This document shows positions 24,743 through 35,000 of a stretch of DNA of 64,000 bases, piece by piece (the stretch's first letter is position 1; each line of letters starts with the position of its first letter). Where the stretch lies: assembly GCF_007859765.1 (NCBI RefSeq), contig NZ_SIHJ01000001.1, positions 186,767 to 250,766 on the forward strand, read 5' to 3'. Under the pieces are notes generated by a model. That model ran no database searches. It saw nothing but the letters and a program-made list of their open reading frames with translations, and was not told the DNA's origin. Position numbers and translations under genes: made by a program. The stretch is from Posidoniimonas corsicana (GTDB lineage: Bacteria; Planctomycetota; Planctomycetia; Pirellulales; Lacipirellulaceae).

Positions 24743-25196
24743 GAGGACTTCTCCAGGTGAATAGTGATGAGACGCACGTTTGCTTGGCATCGCGGGCCCG
24801 ACGGCGGGCACACCCCGCCTAGGTAGGGTGATCGCTGACGCCAAGTCGCGGGGGCGCCGTTGCGCGGAACGTCCGCCAGTGCAATTGGTGCACTCCCCCG
24901 AACCTTACATGGTCTCCCAGCTGGTTTTCTGACCCGTTGAAGCGGAGTATTCTGGGAAACTCTCCATCCGGTGTGGTGCGCCTCGCTCGGTTGGTTCGAC
25001 CAGTAGCCAAAATCGGGCCTTCCAGGACCGCACTCGGATGGAAGGCGGCGGCGGGCCCGCCGCCAGTGATTTTTTAAGATATTCCGACTTGCGGTTTTTT
25101 CTGTGTCAGAATCCCGCGTCAGCCACCATGGGTCAGAATGGCAGGCGGAATCGACCCCTGCGGGGCTCTTGAAGCACTCAAGGTAGATCAATCGAG
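24743..25196. other. Divergent intergenic region, 454 bases
   Basis: It separates the minus-strand PEP-CTERM gene from the third sigma-factor unit. T-rich tracts occur around 25070-25105, but no clean promoter pair was identified. Open frames here look spurious. Confidence 0.45.
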
Positions 25197-25739
25197 ATGG
25201 CGTGGGCAGGCGAAGCCGACAGCGAGCGGGTGAGGGTGTTTGGCGAACTGCTCGCCGAGTGTCACCGCGATCTGTTTGGGTTTATTTACTCAATGGTCCA
25301 GCACCACTCCGACGCCGAAGACGTCTACCAGCAGGTGGCGCTGGTGCTGTGGAGGAAGTTCGATGATTTCGAGCTGGGCACCAACTTCGCGGCTTGGGCG
25401 ACCAAGGTGGCGCACCTCACCGCGCGAGACTTCATACGTTCCCGTCGCCGGAACGCCGTTGCGTTCAGCGACGAGGTGCTCGAGGCGATCGCCTCGACGT
25501 ACAATCCCGGAAAGAGCTGGCGAAGCGACGACACCTCCGACGCGTTGTCCACTTGCCTCGGCAAGCTGCCCGCGAAAGACCGCAAGCTGGTTGAGCAGTG
25601 CTACTCGCCCGGGCGGGACTACGGGCGCATAGCCCAGCAGCACGGAAGATCTGTCGGCGCTATCTACCAGGCGATTTCACGGGTTCGCAAGAGCTTGTAC
25701 TACTGTGTGAAGCGCACACTCGCACAGGAGGCCTACTGA
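25197..25739 (+). CDS. ECF RNA polymerase sigma factor
   Basis: A 180-residue ECF sigma factor. Region 2 includes SDAEDVYQQVALVLWRKFDD and the WATKVAHLTARDFIRSRRR helix. Region 4 includes LPAKDRKLVEQCYSPGRDYG followed by QQHGRSVGAIYQAISRVRKS. It starts at ATG 25197. Its TGA overlaps the ATG of the next gene (TGATG), a translational coupling arrangement with the probable anti-sigma factor. It heads a same-strand run through 35316 that includes a DUF1559 gene, a lipoprotein, two PEP-CTERM genes and a GH78, the probable regulon core. Whether all of these share one transcript is not shown. Confidence 0.9.
   Translation: MAWAGEADSERVRVFGELLAECHRDLFGFIYSMVQHHSDAEDVYQQVALVLWRKFDDFELGTNFAAWATKVAHLTARDFIRSRRRNAVAFSDEVLEAIASTYNPGKSWRSDDTSDALSTCLGKLPAKDRKLVEQCYSPGRDYGRIAQQHGRSVGAIYQAISRVRKSLYYCVKRTLAQEAY
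25726..25731 (+). promoter_or_regulatory. Ribosome-binding site fixing the anti-sigma start
   Basis: AGGAGG sits 7 bases before ATG 25739 inside the end of the sigma gene. It selects 25739 over the upstream in-frame start at 25598. Confidence 0.75.
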
Positions 25740-27235
25740 TGCCAATCCCCCCCAAGGAAGTCGAAGCCCTTATCGAGGCGCTCTCTCGCAGCTGGGACGG
25801 CCGCGCAACTGGCGAGGAAAAGGACGCCATTGAGGCGTTCGTGAAAAAGCACGGGAGCGCCGGCGTGGAGGTGCTGATGCAGGTCTCGAGCGTGCACCTG
25901 GAACTTGAAAGGCTGGTCGAGTCGAGCCGCGTATACGACCTCGCGATGGACCGGGTGAGGGCGGTCGCACGGCTCGACGAGATCGCCGACAGATCCGCTG
26001 ATCTGGCGCTCTCGGAGCTGCCGCCGCGTCGGCCGCTGCTCCAGAGCCGCCTGACGAAAGGCGCCATCTGGGTCGCGGCGGCCGCCTTGATCGTCGCGGC
26101 CGTCGTGCCGTGGGCAATCCAGGGCTCCGATCGGCAGACCGCTTCGGTAACGCAGTCGCCGCAGTTCCAGCTGCTCCGCCCCTCTACGCCCGCTGCGCGG
26201 GTGGTTGGCCTAGAGAACGCAACCTGGGTGGACGGGGACGACATCTCGGTGGGCTCGAACCTGAAGAAGGGGAGGCGCCTGGAACTGTCGACCGGCCAGG
26301 CGCACCTGAGCATGGTGTGCGGCGCCGACATTGTGCTGCAGGCGCCCTGTGTTGTCACGCTCAACGCCGACGACGAGGTGCGGTTGCTGAACGGCACGAT
26401 AACGGCGCAGGCGGCCAAGTGGGCGACCGGCTTTGTCGTGCTGACTCAGGACCTCAGGGTGACCGACCTCGGCACCCGGTTTGCGGTCTCGACCGACCGG
26501 TCGGGGGTCGTCGAAGCGCATGTCTTGCAAGGCGAGATCCTGGCCGAACCGATGAAGCACCGGCGGCCGCGGCACTCCTCGATGCTGCTCGAGTCTGGGC
26601 AGGCGATCCGTGTTGATCCGTTTCGGTCGAGCATCAACCTGATGGCCGCGCGTAACGAGGATTTCGGCGCCGAGATTGAGGACTTCCGCCCGCTTCGGCC
26701 CATCCCTATGTGGAACACGGGCGTCGGCCTGGCGCCGGGCGACACCGACCCCCACTGGCGATTGGTTTCTGGAAGCAAGCAGCACGGCCCTTATCCGCGG
26801 GGCTCTGTCGTGACGCCGGGTGACACGGGGTCCTACAAGGACAACAAACCTGAGGCTTCGCAGTGGATCTCGGTGGAGGAGGAGTCGTACCCCGGGGTGC
26901 CGCCGGAGTCGGTGCACACTTTTGAGGCTACCTTCGAACTCGACGGCTACGATTTGGACACGGTCTACGTGGTAGGGCAGTTCCTTGTGGACGACGCCAT
27001 CAACGACCTGCGGATCAACGGCCGCTCGGTCCCCTTCAATCGCTGGGTCACTACCTGGGACGAGTTCGACTTCAAGAGCTTCCACCCGATCGAGATCCTC
27101 GACGGGTTTGTCGAGGGGACCAACGTGATCTCGATTGACGTCTACAATTCCCCCTCCAATCCTAAGACACCTAGCGATTTCAACCCAACGGGGTTGCGCG
27201 TCGAGTGGCAAGCGTTCGGACGCGAGAAACGCTAG
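25739..27235 (+). CDS. FecR-domain anti-sigma factor with C-terminal beta-sandwich
   Basis: A 498-residue protein with a cytoplasmic helical N-terminus (EVEALIEALSRSWDGRATGE) and a membrane helix at about 108-128. A FecR-like domain follows (LEKKGRRLELSTGQ-type strands; the visible LRVTDLGTRFAVSTDRSG matches the core). The C-terminal module has VGQFLVDDAINDLRINGRSV and FVEGTNVISIDVYNS. That last module is shared with 6225-7778 and looks galactose-binding-like. The opening MWNTGVGLAPGDTDPHWRLV is nearly the same in both. It probably senses an extracytoplasmic ligand and controls the coupled sigma factor. The gap of 273 bases to the DUF1559 gene that follows could contain a target promoter. Confidence 0.82.
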   Translation: MPIPPKEVEALIEALSRSWDGRATGEEKDAIEAFVKKHGSAGVEVLMQVSSVHLELERLVESSRVYDLAMDRVRAVARLDEIADRSADLALSELPPRRPLLQSRLTKGAIWVAAAALIVAAVVPWAIQGSDRQTASVTQSPQFQLLRPSTPAARVVGLENATWVDGDDISVGSNLKKGRRLELSTGQAHLSMVCGADIVLQAPCVVTLNADDEVRLLNGTITAQAAKWATGFVVLTQDLRVTDLGTRFAVSTDRSGVVEAHVLQGEILAEPMKHRRPRHSSMLLESGQAIRVDPFRSSINLMAARNEDFGAEIEDFRPLRPIPMWNTGVGLAPGDTDPHWRLVSGSKQHGPYPRGSVVTPGDTGSYKDNKPEASQWISVEEESYPGVPPESVHTFEATFELDGYDLDTVYVVGQFLVDDAINDLRINGRSVPFNRWVTTWDEFDFKSFHPIEILDGFVEGTNVISIDVYNSPSNPKTPSDFNPTGLRVEWQAFGREKR

Positions 27236-27508
27236 CTGTCGCTGCGGGGTGGCTCTTCGCGCGCATGCTCCGGTGGAGGGGGTGTGTTCGACCAGCTTAC
27301 CTGTTAGCGGGGGCTCCTGACGCCCAACGGCCTTGGTGGCGAGGCGTTTTGAGGAACAGCCGATTTTCTCTGTGAGATTTTCCCGCCGCCCCCCATGTAA
27401 TTGGTAGCACGGGCGCCCCGCAATGTGGCGCCCCGATCGTACGCTGCTCGTCGCCCGCCTTGTTCTCACCTGGCCTTTGTCTTGGCCGTCGCCCCTTAGA
27501 ACGCGTCC

Positions 27509-28507
27509 ATGGAACTCCTACCGCTCGCCGGGCGACGCCGCCCGCATGCATTCACGTTGGTCGAACTGCTGGTGGTTATTGCGATCATCGGCGTGCTGAT
27601 CGCACTGCTGCTTCCCGCGGTGCAGGCGGCCCGAGAGTCGGCTCGCCGCATGCAATGTGTCAACCACCTCAAGCAGTGGGGGTTGGCGATGCACCTTCAC
27701 CACGACACGAAGCGGCAACTGCCGATCGGGGCGCAGGGCAAGCTTAATGTCGACTTCCCGCGGCAAACATGGGTGCTGCATCTCTGGCCCTTTATTGAGG
27801 AGGTCAACCTGGCGGCGGAGGTCGGTCCAGACACCGATCTCGACACCCCGCCGTTCTCGGTGCCGAACTCCCTGGACGGCCTGTCTGGTCAGGCGGTGCC
27901 GATGTACCGCTGCCCCAGTGACTCGGGTCAGGACATCCTGTCTGGGTACTACCAGCGGCGACGGGGCAACTACGTCGTGAACTGGGGGAACGTGCCCTAC
28001 GGCGACCGGTTCGACAGGGCGGAACTGAAAAACCTGCAGCTCGAGTTTGGCGAGGGTGAAGCGCCCTTCCGGCACGACAACGGCGACCCGCTATCGCCGG
28101 TTCGAACGTCGTTCAGCAAGATCGTGGACGGCACAAGTCACACCCTCCTGATGGCGGAGTTGCTGATGGCCCAGACCTCCGAGGACCTCGACTGGCGCGG
28201 AGACATCCTCAACGACGAGGGGCTACTCCGCTTCCACACGATGATGACACCCAACAGCCCCGAGCCCGACCTTGTCGATTCGGCGGGGCCCAGCGGTAAG
28301 CCGTGGTACGTCGACACGTTCGACCCGCTGATGCCCGTGGCCCCTGTGGCGAAGCGGAACCAGCGTTGCGCAGCTCGCAGCCGCCACACGGGCGGCGTCA
28401 ACGCCGCGCTGTGCGACGGCTCGGTCGACTTCTTCACCGATGGGGTCGACCGCTACTACTGGGCTGCGTTGGGCACCATGGACGGCGGGGAGGTAGTGGC
28501 CGAATGA
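27509..28507 (+). CDS. DUF1559 protein with type IV pilin-like N-terminus
   Basis: A 332-residue protein with the prepilin-like segment [20 protein letters not shown] at about residues 15-34, after a short basic leader. The DUF1559 domain includes [31 protein letters not shown] and the C-terminal [17 protein letters not shown] turn. It starts at ATG 27509. Its TGA overlaps the ATG of the next lipoprotein (ATGA), so the two are translationally coupled, as for the other two DUF1559/lipoprotein pairs in the window. Likely envelope-associated; role unresolved. Confidence 0.92.
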   Translation: MELLPLAGRRRPHAFTLVELLVVIAIIGVLIALLLPAVQAARESARRMQCVNHLKQWGLAMHLHHDTKRQLPIGAQGKLNVDFPRQTWVLHLWPFIEEVNLAAEVGPDTDLDTPPFSVPNSLDGLSGQAVPMYRCPSDSGQDILSGYYQRRRGNYVVNWGNVPYGDRFDRAELKNLQLEFGEGEAPFRHDNGDPLSPVRTSFSKIVDGTSHTLLMAELLMAQTSEDLDWRGDILNDEGLLRFHTMMTPNSPEPDLVDSAGPSGKPWYVDTFDPLMPVAPVAKRNQRCAARSRHTGGVNAALCDGSVDFFTDGVDRYYWAALGTMDGGEVVAE

Positions 28508-28905
28508 CGACGCATACCGCACTAGTGATCTCGCTATTGGCAGGAACATTCGCAGTTGGGTGCCGGCCCGATGACGCTTTGTCGGTGGTGTCGGGGGTCG
28601 TCACCGTTGATGGGCAGCCCGCCGAGCGGGGCGCCATCTCGATTATCCCCTTGCAAGACGACTCGCGACGCGCGGGCGTGGAGATCCAAGCCGGCCGGTA
28701 CGAGCTGCGAGCGCCTCGGGGGCCGGCCAAGGTCGTCATCAGGGTCCCGCGGGTGATCGGCCAGGCCCCCAGCAACGACCCCAATCGCGCACCTCGCCCA
28801 ATTATGGAAGAAAGCCTGCCGGCCCGGTTCAACAGCAACAGCGAACTCGAAATCGACGTTCAACCCGGCGCGTCGGTCCACAACTTTGACCTCACTTCTG
28901 TCTAG
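28504..28905 (+). CDS. Small lipoprotein with carboxypeptidase-regulatory-like domain
   Basis: A 133-residue predicted lipoprotein. A short leader ([20 protein letters not shown]) ends in a lipobox with Cys20. The body is a small beta-sandwich ([59 protein letters not shown]). ATG 28504 overlaps the stop of the DUF1559 gene by 4 bases, which fixes the start. It is a paralogue of the lipoproteins at 11617 and 52756. The strict neighbourhood suggests that it works with the DUF1559 protein, for example as an envelope anchor or accessory; this is inference. Confidence 0.85.
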   Translation: MTTHTALVISLLAGTFAVGCRPDDALSVVSGVVTVDGQPAERGAISIIPLQDDSRRAGVEIQAGRYELRAPRGPAKVVIRVPRVIGQAPSNDPNRAPRPIMEESLPARFNSNSELEIDVQPGASVHNFDLTSV

Positions 28906-28991
28906 TCCGCAGCCCGCCCGCGGGCCAATTGGGCCTGCTTTACGATTCAAGCAACATCAACTCCCCCTCGTCTTACCGGAGCAAGTACACC

Positions 28992-29915
28992 ATGTGTCGA
29001 TCAATCGCATTGCTAACGCTCGCCGCCGCGCTCGCATTCCACGGCGTCTGCCGTGCCGTGGTCGTAGCGACCCTGGAGACGGATGTCGCCCCCGTGGGGA
29101 CAGCTGGGGACCCCTACACGCCCACCTTCACCGCAGGTGGCCCGTCGTCCACAGACCTGCTCGAGGGTCTGCTGCCTTCGTCAAGCACGGGTACGCTCAC
29201 CCACGAGAACTCGCTGGGGGCGCCGGCGCTGACCAATGGCACGGTTGAAACCGCGTACGGCTCCGGCAATGCCAGCAGCGCGCACGCGGCCTACGCGACC
29301 GGCGGCCCGGCCGAATCGGTCACCTACGCCCTCGGTGGCATCTACGACATCGACTCGATCGTCGTCTACGGCGGCTGGAACGACGGCGGCCGCGACGCGC
29401 AAGGCTACGACCTGTACGTGTCGACCGACGGCGCCCAGAACTTCTCACTGCTCACCAGCTACGACAACGGTCTGGGCGAGGAGCAAGGTGTAGTGGCGAC
29501 CCCTGTTTCGCACCGCGTCGAGTTCATCGAGGACACGCTCCCGTCGCTGGCTAGCGGCGTGACGCACCTGCGGCTGGACTTTGCCGATGTCGAGAACGGC
29601 TACACCGGCTACACCGAACTCGACGTGTTCGGCTCACTGCTGTTTGTTCCCGGCGACGCCGACGGCGACGCCGACGTCGACCTCGATGACTTCTTCGTGA
29701 TCAGCGACAACTTCTTCACGACGCCCTCGGCCATCGGCGCCGATGGGGATGTGGTGGCTGACAACTTCGTGGATGAGAAGGACTTCCGGCTCTGGAAGAG
29801 TGTGGCGTCACCAGCGGTGCTGGCGGAGTTCGCCGCCCTGAGCGCCCCGGAGCCCACGGCCCTGGCGCTCGCCTGTATCTCGATCGCAGTATTGGGCCGC
29901 CGTCGCTGCAGGTAG
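28992..29915 (+). CDS. PEP-CTERM protein with discoidin-like domain and dockerin-like repeat
   Basis: A 307-residue secreted protein starting at ATG 28992 (leader MCRSIALLTLAAALAFHGVC). A discoidin-like body (VTYALGGIYDIDSIVVYGGW, YDLYVSTDGAQNFSLLTSYD, VTHLRLDFADVENGYTGYTE) is followed by a calcium-binding-like repeat region (GDADGDADVDLDDFFVISDN) and a PEP-CTERM (APEPTALALACIS to RRRCR). It is a paralogue of 23996-24742 with the repeat region added. It belongs to the run of genes behind the third sigma/anti-sigma pair and probably binds or displays carbohydrate at the surface. Confidence 0.84.
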   Translation: MCRSIALLTLAAALAFHGVCRAVVVATLETDVAPVGTAGDPYTPTFTAGGPSSTDLLEGLLPSSSTGTLTHENSLGAPALTNGTVETAYGSGNASSAHAAYATGGPAESVTYALGGIYDIDSIVVYGGWNDGGRDAQGYDLYVSTDGAQNFSLLTSYDNGLGEEQGVVATPVSHRVEFIEDTLPSLASGVTHLRLDFADVENGYTGYTELDVFGSLLFVPGDADGDADVDLDDFFVISDNFFTTPSAIGADGDVVADNFVDEKDFRLWKSVASPAVLAEFAALSAPEPTALALACISIAVLGRRRCR

Positions 29916-29983
29916 TGGCGCGCTGCGTCTGGAAGCGACAACCTCCTCCTCCGAAGCCACAGAACTCATTTCCGAGAACGAAG

Positions 29984-31927
29984 ATGCGCACTCCTAAACT
30001 ACTGCTGCTCCAGCTGGCGTTGGCGGCGTTCGCCCTGCCCGCCGCCGAATCACGCGGCCAAGGGCCGGGCACGCCGAGCTACTGGCTGCCGGCCGACGGC
30101 GTCTACAACGATGCCAACGAGAACGCCTGGAGCGTCGGGTTCGTGCCCGACGTCGGTTTTGACGAGGCCGCGGTCATCACCACAAACGACAACGCCCAAA
30201 CCCCTGTCGCGCGGATCAACTCCAACCTCAACACCCAGCCCGCCGCGGTCTACCTGGGAGAGCTGGCGGGCGAGAGCGGCACGCTCCGCATTGAGAACGG
30301 CGGCAGCCTCAGCATCGGATTCATCGACGGCAATTCCGCCCTCGGCGGCGTGAATGTGGGCCTTGGGGGCGTCGGCTATTTGGACGTGGCGCCGGGCGCA
30401 AGCCTAGAAGGCGGCTACCTGACGATGGGCGGCGAGGGCGGCAGCGTCGCGACGTTTGGCGGCGCGGGGGCCGGTGTGACGTCCGTCATGCTGACGGTCA
30501 GCGGCGGGAACGACGCCGGCGAGTTCGGCACCACCGTCGGCGCCGGCAACACGCTGCGGGTCGTGGGCCCCAATGTCGACTACCGCACCCTCTCGTTCAC
30601 CATGGCGGGCGGCGGCACGCTGGCGGCCGGGATCACCGGCGGCACGCACTCGGCGGTCAAGTCGATCAACGCGGTAGGCGTGGCCGGGACACTGCTGCTC
30701 GAGTTCGACGGGGTTACGCCGTCGGTTGGCGATAGCTGGACGCTGTTCGACGCGCCCGGCGTGAACGGCCGATTTGAATCGATCGAGGTGACGGGTGCCC
30801 CGGCGCTGCCGCTGGGACAGACGTTCGTGTTTGAAGCGGAGGCCAACGGCGCCAGCACCCACGGCGTGTACGGCCGGGTGTCGCTGGAGCAGCAGCTCGT
30901 GCTCAAGGTCAACCGCGACACGGGCTCTGTGGCGATTCAGAACGGCCCCACCGGAGTCGACTTCGATGGCTACTCGATCAGTTCCGAGCTTGGAGCGTTC
31001 AACTCTGCGCTGTGGAACAGCCTTGACAACCAGGGCGTCAGCGACTGGCGGGAGTCGCCAACCGACGGATCGGGCTCGCGCCTGAGCGAGCTGAAACCGA
31101 CCGGGTCGACCGGCGTCGCGGCTGGACCTGGCATTGAGCTGGGGCAGGTGTTTCAGTACCCCACGCCAATCGAGTTTGGCACGGAGCTTGAAGATGTCGC
31201 CTTTGAGTACTACACCCCCGACGGCGACGTCGTGCAGGCGAGCGTGATCTACGAGGGGCAGAAGTTCCACAACAACCTCGTCCTGGTAGTCGACCCCGCC
31301 GATGGCCGCGCCCAGCTGGTGAACGACTCGCCGTTCGCCGTCAGCATCGACGGCTACTGGGTAGGCTCGGAGTCGGGGTCGCTGAACCCAGGGAACGCCG
31401 ACTGGAGCAGTCTCGACGACCAGAACATCGGCGGCGGGGCTTGGACCGAGGCCAACCCGACCGGCAACAGCCTCGTGGAGCTGCAGGCCGAGGGCGCGAC
31501 TCTGCTGGCGGCCGGCGCCACCTACAACCTAGGCACGCTGTTCGACACGGCGGGCGTTCAGGACTTGGTGCTGCAGTACTTGTTCCCCGAGGACGAGGAG
31601 TTCACCCGCTTCGGCGCCGTCGACTACCGCGCCGTGAGCGACCTGCTGACGGGCGACTACAACGGCGATGGAGTCGTGAACGCGGCCGACTACACCGTTT
31701 GGCGAGACAGCCTAGGCCAGGACGTGGCGCCGGGCAGCGGCGCCGACGGCAACGGTGATGGCGCCGTCAATCAGGCCGACTACAATGTGTGGCGGTCAAA
31801 CTACGGCAGCTCCATCGGCGGCGGGCTCTCGCCCGCCGCTTCGCCTGCTCCTGAGCCGGGCGCCGCTGCGTTGCTGATCGGCTGCTGCGTTGCGGGCGCC
31901 TCCCGTCGGCGTCGGGCGTCGTGTTAG
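29984..31927 (+). CDS. PEP-CTERM/dockerin-like protein with two lamin-tail-like modules
   Basis: A 647-residue secreted protein from ATG 29984 (leader MRTPKLLLLQLALAAFAL, ending near AES). The N-terminal half is a repetitive beta-helix-like region (GGVNVGLGGVGYLDVAPGAS). Two copies follow of a module beginning LVLKVNRDTGSVAIQNGP and LVLVVDPADGRAQLVNDSPF, each continuing through a GYxxxSExGxLN core to a W-SLDDQ segment. A dockerin-like pair ([37 protein letters not shown]) and a PEP-CTERM (APEPGAAALLIGCC, RRRRASC) end it. The same module occurs in both double PEP-CTERM proteins. It is the last PEP-CTERM gene before a hairpin and the GH78 gene. Confidence 0.85.
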   Translation: MRTPKLLLLQLALAAFALPAAESRGQGPGTPSYWLPADGVYNDANENAWSVGFVPDVGFDEAAVITTNDNAQTPVARINSNLNTQPAAVYLGELAGESGTLRIENGGSLSIGFIDGNSALGGVNVGLGGVGYLDVAPGASLEGGYLTMGGEGGSVATFGGAGAGVTSVMLTVSGGNDAGEFGTTVGAGNTLRVVGPNVDYRTLSFTMAGGGTLAAGITGGTHSAVKSINAVGVAGTLLLEFDGVTPSVGDSWTLFDAPGVNGRFESIEVTGAPALPLGQTFVFEAEANGASTHGVYGRVSLEQQLVLKVNRDTGSVAIQNGPTGVDFDGYSISSELGAFNSALWNSLDNQGVSDWRESPTDGSGSRLSELKPTGSTGVAAGPGIELGQVFQYPTPIEFGTELEDVAFEYYTPDGDVVQASVIYEGQKFHNNLVLVVDPADGRAQLVNDSPFAVSIDGYWVGSESGSLNPGNADWSSLDDQNIGGGAWTEANPTGNSLVELQAEGATLLAAGATYNLGTLFDTAGVQDLVLQYLFPEDEEFTRFGAVDYRAVSDLLTGDYNGDGVVNAADYTVWRDSLGQDVAPGSGADGNGDGAVNQADYNVWRSNYGSSIGGGLSPAASPAPEPGAAALLIGCCVAGASRRRRASC

Positions 31928-31953
31928 AGCGGCTTCAAGAGGGCAGCAAGCTT

Positions 31954-31986
31954 GCGTGGCTGTCCGGCGCCGCCGGACAGCCACGC
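31954..31986 (+). terminator. Perfect 15-bp hairpin between PEP-CTERM and GH78 genes
   Basis: Arms GCGTGGCTGTCCGGC (31954-31968) and GCCGGACAGCCACGC (31972-31986) pair perfectly around a 3-base loop, followed by GTCGTTT. It lies 27 bases after the stop at 31927. The 9-mer TTAGAGCGG flanks it on both sides (31924-31932, overlapping the stop, and 31992-32000). Confidence 0.7.
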
Positions 31987-32055
31987 GTCGTTTAGAGCGG
32001 TGTTGCGGATCGACGGATGGCTACGGTAGAACCCCCTACAACTCAGGCACGGACT

Positions 32056-35000
32056 ATGCTCAATGTATCTCGGTCGCCGCGCCCGGCGGCCCTCGCTGCT
32101 CGCCTGCGTATCCTTGCGATTGCCGTCGTCGTCGCGGTGTTCCCCGGTAGTGCCGTCGCGGAGCTCACCGCCAGCCGTCTCCGCTGCGAGAGCTTGGAGA
32201 CGCCGTCCGGCGTGGACCGTGCGGCGCCGCAGCTGAGTTGGATTGTCGAGTCGCCGCAGCCCAACCAGTCGCAATCCGCCTACCGCATCCTGGTTGCGAC
32301 CCGCGAAGAGAAGTTGGCCGCCGATGACGGCGATCTATGGGACTCCGGCAAAGTAAGCTCGGCCGAGACTTACGCTATCCAGTACAAAGGCAAACCTCTG
32401 CAATCTCATCAGCAGTGCCACTGGAAAGTCATGGCTTGGGACGCCACGGGCCAGCCCGGCGAGTGGAGCGATGCGTCGGAGTGGACGGTCGGCCTGTTGA
32501 ATCAGGAGGACTGGCAAGGCGAATGGATTGGGTACGACAAGGACCGCCAGCCGCTCGCCGACCCGCCCGCGATCGACCTGGACGGAGCCCGCTGGGTGCG
32601 CCACGCGGCCGACCCCGATGTCCCACCGGCCCAGACCCGCGACTACCGCTGCGCCTGGCAGCTGCCCGCCGACATCGATCTCCGCACGGCGACGCTTGCC
32701 ATAATGTGCGACGACCACGCCCGCGTTGAGATCAATGGGACCACCGCGGTTAGCGGCGTCAGCATCGGAACGCCGAAGGTGGAAGAGGTGCTCGGCTACC
32801 TCCGGCCGGGCAAGAACGAGTTCCGTGTTGTCTGCAGGAACGGCCAGCCCGGCCCAACGGGAATCTGCCTGAAGGTCACGGCCGAAGGCCATGACGGGCA
32901 GGTCTATGTGCTGACCACCGACGACCGCTGGACGAGCTCCGCCGCCGCCGATCAGCCGCAGCACCAGGTAACGGTTGTGGGACCGTTCGGCTGCAAGCCT
33001 TGGGGCCGGCCCGCCTACCGCCGGGACCTTACCTCGCCGCCGGTTTATCTCCGCGACGAGTTTGTGCTCGACAAGCCCGTGCGACGCGCGACGGCCTACT
33101 TCTCTTCATTAGGATGGGCCGACTTCTCTATTAACGGATCGCCGGTGAAGTCCGACTTCTTCAGCTCTGGCTGGACCGACTACCGGCAGCGGGTCTACTA
33201 CCGTTCGTACGACGCCACCAATCTGGTCCGGCAGGGCGACAACGCCTGGGGCCTCGTGCTGGCGGACGGGTGGTACTCGGGCCACGTCGCGTGGGGCATG
33301 CAGCGTGGCCACTACGGTGAGAAGCCACGCGTTCGCGCGATGCTACGCGTAGAGTTCCAAGACGGCCAGACGCAGACCTTCGCCACCGACGACAGCTGGC
33401 GGGCCTCGACCGCGGGCCCCAAACGCGTCGCCGACCCGCTCATCGGTGAGGAGTACGACGCCACCCAAGAAATGCCCGGGTGGGACGCCCCGGGCTTCTC
33501 GGCCCCTGGTTGGAAACCGGTCGATGTCGGCGCCGAGGTTCAGCCGCTCATCCAGTGGCACCCCGGACCCGCGGTGATCGAGGTTGACCGGTTCCCAGCC
33601 AAGTCGATCAGCGAGCCCGCACCGGGCGTCTATGTCTACGACCTCGGCCAGAACTTCGCCGGCGTCGTGCAGCTCAAGGTCCGCGGCCGCGCCGGGCAAC
33701 GCGTCCGGCTCCGCTTCGCCGAACGCCTGAACCCGGACGGAACGGTTTACACCGACAACCTCCGCATGGCGCGGGCTACCGACATCTACACCTGCAGCGG
33801 CGACGGCGAAGAGACCTGGACCCCCACGCAGACCTTCCACGGCTTCCAGTACGTCGAGTTGACAGGGCTGGACGAGCCGACCCAGGACGCCGTGACCGGG
33901 ATCGCCCTCAGCAGCAACACCCCGCTGGTCAGCTCCTTCGAGTGCTCCGACCCGGCGCTCAACCGTTTGTACAAGAACGTTCTATGGACGCAGCTCGCCA
34001 ACTTCATCGACGTTCCCACCGACTGCCCGCAGCGCGACGAGCGGCTCGGCTGGACCGGCGACGCGCAGGTCTACGTGCACACCGCCTGCCTGACGACCAA
34101 CGTGCAGGCCTTCTTCCGCAAGTGGTTGGTCGACCTGGTCGACGCCCAGGAGCCCAACGGCCAGTTCCCTAAGGTCGCCCCGGTCGTGGCCGGCCAGAGC
34201 GACGGCGGCCCCGCCTGGAGCGAGGCCGGCGTCATCTGCCCGTGGGAGATCTACTCCGTCTACAACGACCGCAAGCTGCTCGAGCAGCAGTACCCCGCAA
34301 TGGTCCGCTACGTCGAGTTCTGCCGCAACCGCTCTCGGGACGGCGTGCTGCCGCCTGAGCGGTTCCACTGCTTCGGCGACTGGCTCAGCGTTAATGCGAA
34401 CACGCCCAACGAGATCATCTACACCGCCTACTACGCCCGCAGCGCCGACATCGTCAGCAAGGCCGCCGAGGCCCTCGGCCGGACCGGCGACGCCAGCAAG
34501 TACCGCGAACTGTTCCAGCAGATCAAGCAGGCGTTCAATGACGAGTACGTTTCTGCCGACGGTCGCATCCACGGCGACACCCAATGCTGCTACGTGCTCG
34601 CCCTCGGCTACGGCCTGCTGGACGGCCAGGCCTACGAGCATGCTTCGCGCCACCTGATCGACGACATCCGTTCTCGCGGCTGGAAGCTGTCAACCGGCTT
34701 CGTCGGCACCAAGGACCTGATGATGGTGCTGTCTCAGATCGGCCGGCACGACGTCGCCTTGCGGCTGCTGCACCAGCAGGAGTACCCCGGCTGGCTATTC
34801 TCGATCGGTCACGGCGCAACCAGCATCTGGGAACGCTGGGACGGGTGGACCCCCGACGGCGGGTTCCAGGACCCCGGCATGAACTCATTCGCCCACTACT
34901 CGTTCGGCGCGGTGTACGGATGGATGGCGGAGAACCTCGGCGGCATTCGCGCCGGCCGACCCGGCTTCGAAACGGTGATCATCGAACCTACCTTCGACCC

